A DNA stretch of 35,859 nt from Rhodopirellula maiorica SM1. GTDB taxonomy: Bacteria; Planctomycetota; Planctomycetia; Pirellulales; Pirellulaceae. Within the stretch, counting starts at the first letter, position 1. Every line of letters starts with the position of its first letter. The position numbers and the translations under genes are program-made. Positions 6,746 to 12,686 of this stretch are shown here, piece after piece. The DNA is taken from positions 1 through 35,859 of the forward strand of contig NZ_ANOG01000124.1 of assembly GCF_000346295.1 (NCBI RefSeq). The letters run 5' to 3'. The notes under the pieces are model-generated. The model saw nothing but the letters and a program-made list of their open reading frames with translations, made no database searches and was not told the origin of the DNA.

Positions 6746-7690
6746 ATGAGCACCATGCTCGAAGATCCTGTGACCCAGAATCAGCCATCACACGGCACGC
6801 GGCTTCAAGCCGAAACGACCGCCGCGCGGTTGCACATCCGCTGGCCCGGCACTCGCAAGAGTCTCAGTCGTGACCAGAAACTGCAAGCGGCCGGCGCTTT
6901 CGACGCCGACAGTCGCACGCTCTCGGCGGCCAAACGTCTCTTCGACACATCGCATCCTTCGTTCCGCGCCGTCTCGGCGATCAAGACCAAGGCGAGTGCA
7001 TTGTGGAAAGGCATGACCTTGCCGTACATCGAACCTGGCGTCCGGTTGTTACGCCGCGGCGATGTTTCGGAGTTTGACGATCGAATGATTGTCATCCAAG
7101 TGGAACTTAGCGAAGCCGTCGACGAACTCGACATCAGTTTCGCGGAACTCGTCGATCAAGCCCGCAATCAACTCGGGCACCTGTTCGATCCAACAGACTA
7201 TCCCGACTCCGTCTCGGATCTGTTCGGGATAACCTGGGATTTTCCGTCGGTCACACCGCCGGCATATCTGCGAACGGTCAACCCGGAGTTGTACGAACAA
7301 GAATGCCAACGTGTGAAAGCGAAGTTCGCTGAAGCCGTTGAACTGGCCGAGCAAACATTTGCCGAAGAACTCTCGCAGTTGGTCGGTCATCTGGCCGAAC
7401 GCTTGTCCGGCTCAGTGGATGGGAAGCCGAAAGTCTTTCGCGACTCTGCCATTGCCAACCTAAGTGAGTTCTTCGGACGATTCCAGCATCTCAACATTGG
7501 AAGCAACGACGATCTCAATCAACTAGTTGAGAACGCAAGGCAAGTGATTACTGGAGTCGACCCACAAGACCTACGAAATCGGTCGTCATTGCGAGAACGA
7601 GTGGCTCGATCTCTGACCGAGGTCGAAGCGAGTCTCGATGAGTTGATGACCGATCGACCGCGCCGGAACATCATCCGAGGTCCCCGGTGA
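6746..7690 (+). CDS. Conserved-looking hypothetical protein of the cassette (314 aa)
   Basis: I chose the ATG at 6746 because AAAGGAG lies 5-10 bases upstream and the frame before it overlaps the previous gene out of phase. The protein is soluble and mostly helical. It has an N-terminal LHIRWPGTRKSLSRDQK segment, a middle region (FDTSHPSFRAVSAIKTKASALWKGMTLPY quoted in part as FDTSHPSFRAVSAIKTKA) and a long acidic helical C-terminal half with coiled-coil character. No enzyme motif was recognised. The stop overlaps the next start (GTGA), so the two genes are coupled. Placed between the AAA+ gene and the ubiquitin-like gene, it is a candidate substrate, adaptor or effector of the system; this is inference only. 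Confidence 0.7.
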   Translation: MSTMLEDPVTQNQPSHGTRLQAETTAARLHIRWPGTRKSLSRDQKLQAAGAFDADSRTLSAAKRLFDTSHPSFRAVSAIKTKASALWKGMTLPYIEPGVRLLRRGDVSEFDDRMIVIQVELSEAVDELDISFAELVDQARNQLGHLFDPTDYPDSVSDLFGITWDFPSVTPPAYLRTVNPELYEQECQRVKAKFAEAVELAEQTFAEELSQLVGHLAERLSGSVDGKPKVFRDSAIANLSEFFGRFQHLNIGSNDDLNQLVENARQVITGVDPQDLRNRSSLRERVARSLTEVEASLDELMTDRPRRNIIRGPR

Positions 7691-7944
7691 AGACCATCGA
7701 TTTAGTCGTCGCAACTAACGGCGAGACTCAAATGATTTTCGATGATCGCCTTGATGTTCGCTCAGTCGGTTGCATCGCAATCCGGCGTGGTTCACACGTG
7801 GAGCCAACTCTCGACGGTCAATGGACCGCAGATCTTTCCCCGGTCGATGGTCCGACACTCGGACCTTTCGACAAACGTAGCGAAGCCTTGGCAGCAGAAG
7901 TGGCTTGGCTTCAGCAGAATTGGCTAACTTGCTCGCGAGGGTAG
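7687..7944 (+). CDS. Small hypothetical protein (85 aa)
   Basis: The frame starts at GTG overlapping the previous stop by four bases. The sequence begins MKTIDLVVATNGETQMIFDD, similar in style to the DUF2997 start (MKTIHITISPSGET). It then has RSVGCIAIRRGSHVEPT, GQWTADLSPVDGPTLGPFDK and a final helix with EALAAEVAWLQQNWL. It looks like a small alpha/beta protein. The pattern WxADLSP...GPxxxRxEALxAEVxWL reads like a compact conserved domain, but I do not recognise the family. A strong terminator-like hairpin follows. Confidence 0.65.
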   Translation: MKTIDLVVATNGETQMIFDDRLDVRSVGCIAIRRGSHVEPTLDGQWTADLSPVDGPTLGPFDKRSEALAAEVAWLQQNWLTCSRG

Positions 7945-7970
7945 CCGTTCCATTTTTCCGTTATCGCAAA

Positions 7971-8013
7971 GCCCCGATTGTTTGACTTCAAGTCAGACGG
8001 TCGGGGCTTTTTT
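7971..8013 (+). terminator. Intrinsic terminator or attenuator inside the cassette
   Basis: GCCCCGATTGTTTGA pairs with TCAGACGGTCGGGGC (15 bp, three G-T pairs) around CTTCAAG, followed directly by six T residues. It splits the cassette into a 5' block (membrane proteins, Ycf35/Ycf46) and a 3' block (ubiquitin-like genes). Partial read-through or a second promoter is therefore expected. Confidence 0.85.
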
Positions 8014-8043
8014 CGTTTCCCCTTTCAGTAAGGAACCTTTCTG

Positions 8044-8262
8044 ATGAACCAAAACGAACTCAATCGTGCCGTGGCTGCTGCTACCGGAGACACTGTTTCG
8101 GCAGTGAAACGCCTCGGTTTCATGCTCCTGGACCCTGCCATTCCCATCGACGACCCGACCGATCCCGTGCACGGCGGTCGCGTTATCGACTGGGATGACT
8201 TCGACCTCTTTCGCGAGGAACTCGATGAAGGCCGCTTCGATCCCGAAGCCGCACTCTGCTAA
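8044..8262 (+). CDS. Small acidic hypothetical protein (72 aa)
   Basis: The frame starts at ATG with AAGGAA about 8 bases upstream. The N-terminal half (MNQNELNRAVAAATGDTVSAVKRLGF) is helical and superficially resembles the first helices of HU-like proteins, shown here in part as ELNRAVAAATGDTVSAVKRL. The C-terminal half is acidic (VIDWDDFDLFREELDEGRFD). The HU DNA-binding arms are absent, so a nucleoid role is unlikely. The gene is the first after the internal terminator and directly precedes the ubiquitin-like gene. Function unknown. Confidence 0.65.
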   Translation: MNQNELNRAVAAATGDTVSAVKRLGFMLLDPAIPIDDPTDPVHGGRVIDWDDFDLFREELDEGRFDPEAALC

Positions 8263-8300
8263 CGCGATGAAACCTCATCGTAATAAGCAACCAAACGTAA

Positions 8301-8344
8301 CGAGCCGCCGCTTTCCCATTCGAGGGCAGCGGCGGCTTCGTTTT
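8301..8344 (+). terminator. Hairpin with weak T-run before the ubiquitin-like gene
   Basis: GAGCCGCCGCT pairs with AGCGGCGGCTTC around a ~13-base loop and is followed by GTTTT. The stem is strong but the T-run is short. It is probably a leaky terminator or attenuator, or a stabilising structure upstream of the ubiquitin-like gene. Confidence 0.55.
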
Positions 8345-8387
8345 CCCAAACGCAAGTTTACCTCCCCAAAACCCAAGAGAACCAAAC

Positions 8388-8609
8388 ATGAAAGTACTCC
8401 TCATCTCTAATGACGCTGGCGGCTACGCCCACCACGTCGAAGCTCCCGAAAACACCACCGTCCAGCAAATGTTCGAACGGCATGTCGGCAGGTTCCATGC
8501 CGACAGCTATCTGATCCGTGTCAATCGGCAACCAGCCCCAGCGGATCAAATGCTTCGTGATGGCGACCGCGTCAGCTTTACGCCACTCAAGATCGAAGGC
8601 GCGGTCTGA
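8388..8609 (+). CDS. Ubiquitin-like beta-grasp modifier protein
   Basis: The 73-aa product starts at ATG with AAGAGA upstream. It has beta-grasp order: strand MKVLLISN, a second strand [10 protein letters not shown], a helix [10 protein letters not shown], then [11 protein letters not shown] and a final [16 protein letters not shown]. The DGDRV turn and RVN strand resemble the Ubl of PRTRC-type and related bacterial E1/E2/JAB systems. It ends Gly-Ala-Val, not di-glycine, so a free C-terminal Gly (residue 71) would need removal of two residues. The JAB peptidase encoded nearby could do this, much as Ufm1 loses a two-residue tail. The genes that follow encode E2-, JAB- and E1-like proteins, which makes the Ubl call firm in context. 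The target is unknown. Confidence 0.8.
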   Translation: MKVLLISNDAGGYAHHVEAPENTTVQQMFERHVGRFHADSYLIRVNRQPAPADQMLRDGDRVSFTPLKIEGAV

Positions 8610-8691
8610 TTTCTATGTTCAATGCCCAGTCGGGATGTTTTGTTTGCAAGAGCCAACCACCTCGACAGGGCCCATTTTTGGAGCCAATGCT

Positions 8692-9717
8692 ATGAAGAAC
8701 GAAATCGAGCACGATTACCGGGCGGCAGTCGAAATCCTGAACGCACTACAAGGCGTTCAGGCTCCCAAAGCAATGACTGCACTGGACGAGTCGTTCGATC
8801 AGTGTCGTCGCTGGCGGCGACGGCTTGAAGCTTCCACCGCAAGGAACTGGAACGCCGCAGCAAAGAATGCCGCCGACCGACTACGAGGGGCACTCGACAT
8901 TCTGCGAACGCGGTCGACTCACGCGATTGACGAACTGACTCGTCTTGCTAAACCACGCCTCGAACCGACAGTAACGTCCGTCTATCGAGAGGTCGAAGCA
9001 CTCCGCGGCGAGTTCAAGAGCGTGACGATTGATCGCGCAAAGCAACGACTCACAGTCCAGACATCGAGCATCTCGCTTGAATACGTTGAACTCGGAAGCT
9101 TCGAGATCTGTTTGAATTGGAAGTTCATCAATGAATCATCCCCGTATGAAGTGATCGCAGTCGAGCCGAACTGCCCTTCATCCAATGACAGCGTCACGCA
9201 TCCTCATGTGCAAGGCGAAACGCTTTGCGAAGGGGAAGGGGCGGATGCGATCCGGCGATCCCTCGATGAGGGACGCATCTACGACTTCTTCTGCATCATC
9301 GATCACGTGCTGCGGAATTACAACCCCGATTCAGCCTACGTGCAAATCGAAGATTGGAACGGAGTCAATTGCAAGGGATGTGGCGACACCGTCGACCGTG
9401 ACGAAGTCATCGGATGCTGCAAATGCGAAACCGAACTATGTCCGGATTGCAGTACCTCCTGCGATTCCTGCATGGACCGGTTTTGCAGTGAGTGCATCTC
9501 GTCCTGCGAAAGCTGTGGCGACGATGTTTGTCAAACGTGCCTGAAGTCGTGCGACGACTGCGGCAATTCTTTCTGTAACACCTGTCTCTTTGAAGGAACC
9601 TGTGATGATTGCATCACCAAACAAAACGAAGCGAGTGAAGAGGAATGCGGAGAAGCCGAGCAAACGGTCGCTGCGGTTCACACCGTACGCGATGGCAAAG
9701 TTGCTGTATCTGCGTGA
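8692..9717 (+). CDS. E2-like conjugating protein fused to a Cys-rich RING-like region
   Basis: I chose ATG 8692 (GGAG 8 bases upstream); longer frames would run into the Ubl gene. The 341 residues fall into three parts. Residues 1-100 are helical. Residues ~100-215 are E2-like, with strands (SISLEYVELGSFEICLNW), PYEVIAVEPNCP, and the signature HPHVQGETLCEGEG; C179 is the candidate catalytic Cys, and a helix follows. Residues 227-307 contain 21 Cys, mostly as CxxC pairs in tandem (CKGC, CDSC, CESC, CDDC), suited to several zinc-bound treble-clef or RING/B-box-like modules. Bacterial E2-RING fusions have been described by comparative genomics. This would combine conjugation and ligase functions. 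The JAB gene starts inside its 3' end. Confidence 0.8.
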   Translation: MKNEIEHDYRAAVEILNALQGVQAPKAMTALDESFDQCRRWRRRLEASTARNWNAAAKNAADRLRGALDILRTRSTHAIDELTRLAKPRLEPTVTSVYREVEALRGEFKSVTIDRAKQRLTVQTSSISLEYVELGSFEICLNWKFINESSPYEVIAVEPNCPSSNDSVTHPHVQGETLCEGEGADAIRRSLDEGRIYDFFCIIDHVLRNYNPDSAYVQIEDWNGVNCKGCGDTVDRDEVIGCCKCETELCPDCSTSCDSCMDRFCSECISSCESCGDDVCQTCLKSCDDCGNSFCNTCLFEGTCDDCITKQNEASEEECGEAEQTVAAVHTVRDGKVAVSA

Positions 9718-10267
9718 CGTCGGCCCCACCGAAGTTGGCGGATTCGGCATCTCCAACGCCAACGACTTGCTACTTGTCGAAGACATTCAGCTTGTCGAGC
9801 AGGTATGCTCGGTCGTCTCGGTGGAGTTCGATGACGACAGCGTCGCCGATTTCTTCGACCAACAAGTTGACGCTGGCCGCCAACCCGAGCAATTCGCACG
9901 TATCTGGATTCATACGCATCCAGGCGCGTCGCCATCGCCAAGCGGCACGGATGAAGAAACGTTTGAGCGATGTTTTAGTGGAGTCGATTGGGCGGCGATG
10001 CATATCCTCGCCGAAGAAGGCAACACCTACACGCGAGCACGTTTCAATGTCGGCCCCGGCACCGAACGACGCTTACGGTCGCGTGTCGAATTTGACCGCG
10101 AGTTCCCGGCAGCCGACCACGAGGCATGGTTCATCGAATACTGTGACAACGTGACGGTCTACGATCCGTTTTCGTCGCGCCACACTTTCGCCGAATCGTA
10201 CTGGTGGGAAAAATCACCGTCGGCTGCCGATCGCTGGAGCGATAGTCTGTTGGAGGCGGTCAGTTGA
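9605..10267 (+). CDS. JAB/JAMM metallopeptidase (deconjugating or Ubl-processing)
   Basis: I chose ATG 9605, with AAGGA 7 bases upstream; a TTG at 9590 is an alternative. The start lies ~113 bases inside the E2 gene. The 220-aa product has all JAMM residues: Glu43 in TEVGGFG, His103 and His105 in IHTHPG, Ser113 and Asp116 (H-x-H-x7-S-x2-D). Family members are zinc isopeptidases that trim or remove ubiquitin-like proteins. A C-terminal extension of ~70 residues (aromatic-rich, [10 protein letters not shown]) follows the core. The expected roles are maturation of the Gly-Ala-Val tail of the Ubl and removal of the tag from targets. Its stop overlaps the E1 start. Confidence 0.88.
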   Translation: MIASPNKTKRVKRNAEKPSKRSLRFTPYAMAKLLYLRDVGPTEVGGFGISNANDLLLVEDIQLVEQVCSVVSVEFDDDSVADFFDQQVDAGRQPEQFARIWIHTHPGASPSPSGTDEETFERCFSGVDWAAMHILAEEGNTYTRARFNVGPGTERRLRSRVEFDREFPAADHEAWFIEYCDNVTVYDPFSSRHTFAESYWWEKSPSAADRWSDSLLEAVS

Positions 10268-10929
10268 ATACGGCTCAGAATCGTTTTGAGCGCCAAAGCC
10301 AACTGGTCCCGATGGACCGGTTGGCCGAGGTCTCCGCAACGGTGATCGGCGTCGGCGCGATCGGTCGTCAGGTTGCTTTGCAACTGGCGTCCATCGGAAC
10401 ACCGCGAATCCAACTGATCGACTTCGATAGCGTTGACTTGTCTAACACGACAACGCAGGGCTACCGAAAGCACGAGATTGGATGGGCAAAGCCGTTCGCA
10501 ACCTCGCAAGCCATCAGCGAAATTGACTCTACGATCGAAGTAAGTCGAGTGGAGGACCGGTTTCGGCCACGTCAGGAGATCGGCAATGCAGTGTTCTGCT
10601 GCGTCGATTCCATCACGGCGCGGACAGCGATCTGGCGTTCGGTAAAGTCGCATGCAGGATTCTGGGCCGATGGCCGCATGCTCGGCGAAGTGCTGCGAGT
10701 GCTTGCCGTGACCGACAGAGATGCCGAGGCTCACTACGCTTCAACACTCTTCGCTGCATCCGAAGCCCAGCAAGGAACCTGCACATCACGCAGCACGGTC
10801 TACGCCGCCAGCATCGCCGCAGGAATCATGGTTCACCAGTTCACACGCTGGCTCCGCGACATCCCATCCGACGCTGACACCAGCGTCAATTTGCTGTCAG
10901 GCGAATGGGTCGTCCACGACGACGCCTAA
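10264..10929 (+). CDS. E1/ThiF-like adenylating enzyme
   Basis: The frame starts at TTG in a TTGA overlap with the JAB stop. The 221-aa product has the E1 hallmarks: RFERQ near the N-terminus (Arg finger), the nucleotide loop GVGAIG (29-34), [10 protein letters not shown] (52-61) for Mg-ATP, and Asp115 in [10 protein letters not shown]. Cys173 in QGTCTSRS is the likely thioester Cys. It is about the size of a bare adenylation domain and lacks the C-terminal domains of eukaryotic E1s. Activation of the C-terminal Gly of the Ubl and transfer to the E2 Cys is the expected reaction. The last ~23 codons are duplicated in inverted form at 2510-2580. Confidence 0.85.
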   Translation: MNTAQNRFERQSQLVPMDRLAEVSATVIGVGAIGRQVALQLASIGTPRIQLIDFDSVDLSNTTTQGYRKHEIGWAKPFATSQAISEIDSTIEVSRVEDRFRPRQEIGNAVFCCVDSITARTAIWRSVKSHAGFWADGRMLGEVLRVLAVTDRDAEAHYASTLFAASEAQQGTCTSRSTVYAASIAAGIMVHQFTRWLRDIPSDADTSVNLLSGEWVVHDDA

Positions 10930-10996
10930 CGAAACGAACAGGGCACGAGCTTTCACCAAGGCATCCAGCCCCAACTCGTATTCGTAAGGAGGTCAA

Positions 10997-11134
10997 ATGG
11001 ACGACCTACTAGCTTGGATTGTCATCGGATTTGTCGCATGGTGGTTCTACAAAACCGGCGAACGCACCGGCAGCCGCAAAGGCTATAACGTCGGCCGCAG
11101 CCAGAGCAGACGCCATCACCACCGCCGCCGCTAA
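10997..11134 (+). CDS. 45-aa membrane protein, last gene of the cassette
   Basis: ATG with a perfect Shine-Dalgarno (TAAGGAGG, about 5 bases upstream). It encodes one hydrophobic helix (LLAWIVIGFVAWWFY) and a tail rich in Arg and His (NVGRSQSRRHHHRRR). It is homologous to the product at 2305-2442; many differences are silent or conservative, and the frame and length are identical. It lies 67 bases after the E1 gene and immediately before a strong terminator, so it is part of the same unit. A single-helix protein with a basic tail could tether the system to the membrane or nucleic acid, or act as a small toxin-like effector. The sequence does not decide. Confidence 0.75.
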   Translation: MDDLLAWIVIGFVAWWFYKTGERTGSRKGYNVGRSQSRRHHHRRR

Positions 11135-11139
11135 TCACC

Positions 11140-11186
11140 GGAACGTCGTGGCCGCCCTTCGGGCCGGTCACGGCGTTCCTTTTTTT
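11140..11186 (+). terminator. Intrinsic terminator closing the cassette
   Basis: GGAACGTCGTGGCCGCCC pairs with a matching right arm through TTCG (two G-T pairs), followed by seven T residues. It ends the + strand cassette. Confidence 0.9.
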
Positions 11187-11417
11187 AGCTACCAGAGAAT
11201 CGCATGTCCAATCAGTCCTTAGCTCAAGCCTTTCAACTCGTTTGGATAGCGCGAGATTGATGTCGTCGCTGGAGCGGTTCGAGGCAATAGAAGTGTCTCC
11301 CAAACTTGCCAAGTAACGATCCGAACTGATACATGCATTGACTTTGCTACTACCGTAGTGAGATACAAGAATTACTGTCGGTCAGCTTGAACTACAACGC
11401 TTCCGCAATTTCTCCAG

Positions 11418-12686
11418 CTACTTGCCTTTCGGCGATACGATCACGATTACCTCAAAGTCATCGTCAGGGGCCGATATGTCGTTTTCGATTGACGCGGGAT
11501 TCTTCAATCTCAACTCGGGGTCGTAGACGAAACAAATCAAGTGTTTGCAGTTTGTGTCTTGCCGGTAGTATTCCTTGTCAACGATCAATTGATCCGCGAT
11601 CTTGCGTTGGGTTAGGGAATGTCCCGTGTGCTTCACTTCGATCGCAATCTCAAAGTCTGGAAGAACAAAGTCGATCCGATTTTGATTATCGGCGTATGAC
11701 GGAGTCCAGATTTCATCGCGTACATCGTTGAAAAACAGTCGCAGAATTGCATGCAGGGAGTCTTGGACGTCGTATTCGTCGCTCATGACGACGGTCGGGC
11801 GGGAGTGCTTGTCCTTCTTTCCTCTAACCTTTACGTCTTTCCGTCGCCGCAGAAGCTGCCGTGCGAACAGCGGGAAGTTTTCGCTGATTCGCTTGACCAG
11901 TTCGATAGCATCCTTTGTCGTTGAGGGCACGATCGTCGTTTCGTCGAGACGTGATCGGAGTCTGCGCTGAACAGATACTTCCAAGCTGGCCAATGTCACC
12001 GACGCATTTGGAAGATCACGGATCGCTATGCCTCGCGTCGCGCTTTGTGTGAGCAGCACGTCCTCCAAGGCTAGCATCAGATCGGGATCTACCGATGAGC
12101 GAAGCTCCGGCCTCGAAACGATCCAATAGATTAAAGCAGCAACATTGATCGGGAGATTGCTATCGCCAATGTTTGGTCGTGATGTTGTGGACTTGTCCAG
12201 CGTAGATTCTGCGAGCCAGTACATCCATGACGAAGTTGTGTCTGTACATCCTCGCTCACGGCACTGCTGGACAACGTCTGCGAAGTCTGAACGAAGACGG
12301 TCGTCTTGACCAATCAAAGCATTCACACCGACGGCAAGCCCCAAAACTTCGACGGGACGGTAGGTGAACGACTGCCGATCAATTGGGAACAAGTTGCGAG
12401 TCAGATTTGCTGCAAGCGATGCCTTCCAGTCGCCGTGCATCGCTTGTCCATAATCGCCACTGAGCGCGACGAGGTAGCCGAAGCATGCAAGTTCCTGAGG
12501 GTGTTTCAACCCGGCCCCGGCAGGCCACCCTGGAAGTTGACTCACGACTGCATTGTCGAGGCAACGCGTCCGCCCGACAAATAGTGAAAAGCCAGCATCG
12601 GGATCGGGTAAGACCGTGTTGGCCTCGATGTAACGGCGTAGATCGTCCGCCACCTTGGCAAAACTCTGAACCAGTGGTTCGTCCAT
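11418..12686 (-). CDS. PD-(D/E)XK nuclease (DpnII/MboI-like domain), Argonaute-associated
   Basis: I chose ATG 12686, which shares one base with the Argonaute stop (TGATG), so the two are translationally coupled; a longer frame to 12740 would overlap the upstream gene more. The product is 422 aa. Residues 1-275 are a helical region of unknown role. The C-terminal ~130 residues match the DpnII/MboI-type nuclease pattern: DEYDVQDSLHAILRLFF, then RIDFVLPDFEIAIEVK with Asp339, Glu350 and Lys352 as the D...ExK triad, then CKHLICFVYDPE and an NPASIENDIS end. Long inactive pAgos are known to work with associated nucleases (bAgaN/BPAN type), so this is the likely effector. It would act on DNA when the pAgo senses invading nucleic acid. 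Confidence 0.82.
   Translation of the reverse strand: MDEPLVQSFAKVADDLRRYIEANTVLPDPDAGFSLFVGRTRCLDNAVVSQLPGWPAGAGLKHPQELACFGYLVALSGDYGQAMHGDWKASLAANLTRNLFPIDRQSFTYRPVEVLGLAVGVNALIGQDDRLRSDFADVVQQCRERGCTDTTSSWMYWLAESTLDKSTTSRPNIGDSNLPINVAALIYWIVSRPELRSSVDPDLMLALEDVLLTQSATRGIAIRDLPNASVTLASLEVSVQRRLRSRLDETTIVPSTTKDAIELVKRISENFPLFARQLLRRRKDVKVRGKKDKHSRPTVVMSDEYDVQDSLHAILRLFFNDVRDEIWTPSYADNQNRIDFVLPDFEIAIEVKHTGHSLTQRKIADQLIVDKEYYRQDTNCKHLICFVYDPELRLKNPASIENDISAPDDDFEVIVIVSPKGK

Larger units (their letters stand above)
10864..11186 (+). repeat. Right arm of the ~325-bp long-range inverted repeat
   Basis: Contains the E1 3' end, the spacer, the 45-aa membrane gene and the terminator; the reverse complement lies at 2252-2575. 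The two arms enclose about 8.3 kb including the whole cassette. Confidence 0.9.

Noticed and set aside
8044-8262. HU/IHF-like DNA-binding protein
   Set aside because: Only the first helix resembles HU; the DNA-binding arm and the conserved C-terminal part are missing.
8518-8691. Longer start for the E2-like gene
   Set aside because: Would overlap the Ubl gene; ATG 8692 has a suitable GGAG upstream.
10159-10734. 191-codon - strand frame over the JAB/E1 junction
   Set aside because: Antisense to genes with intact catalytic motifs; no start context.
11187-11417. Small gene between the cassette terminator and the nuclease gene
   Set aside because: No frame with a start, ribosome site and protein character; only a short ACTACCGTAGT palindrome near 11349 was seen.
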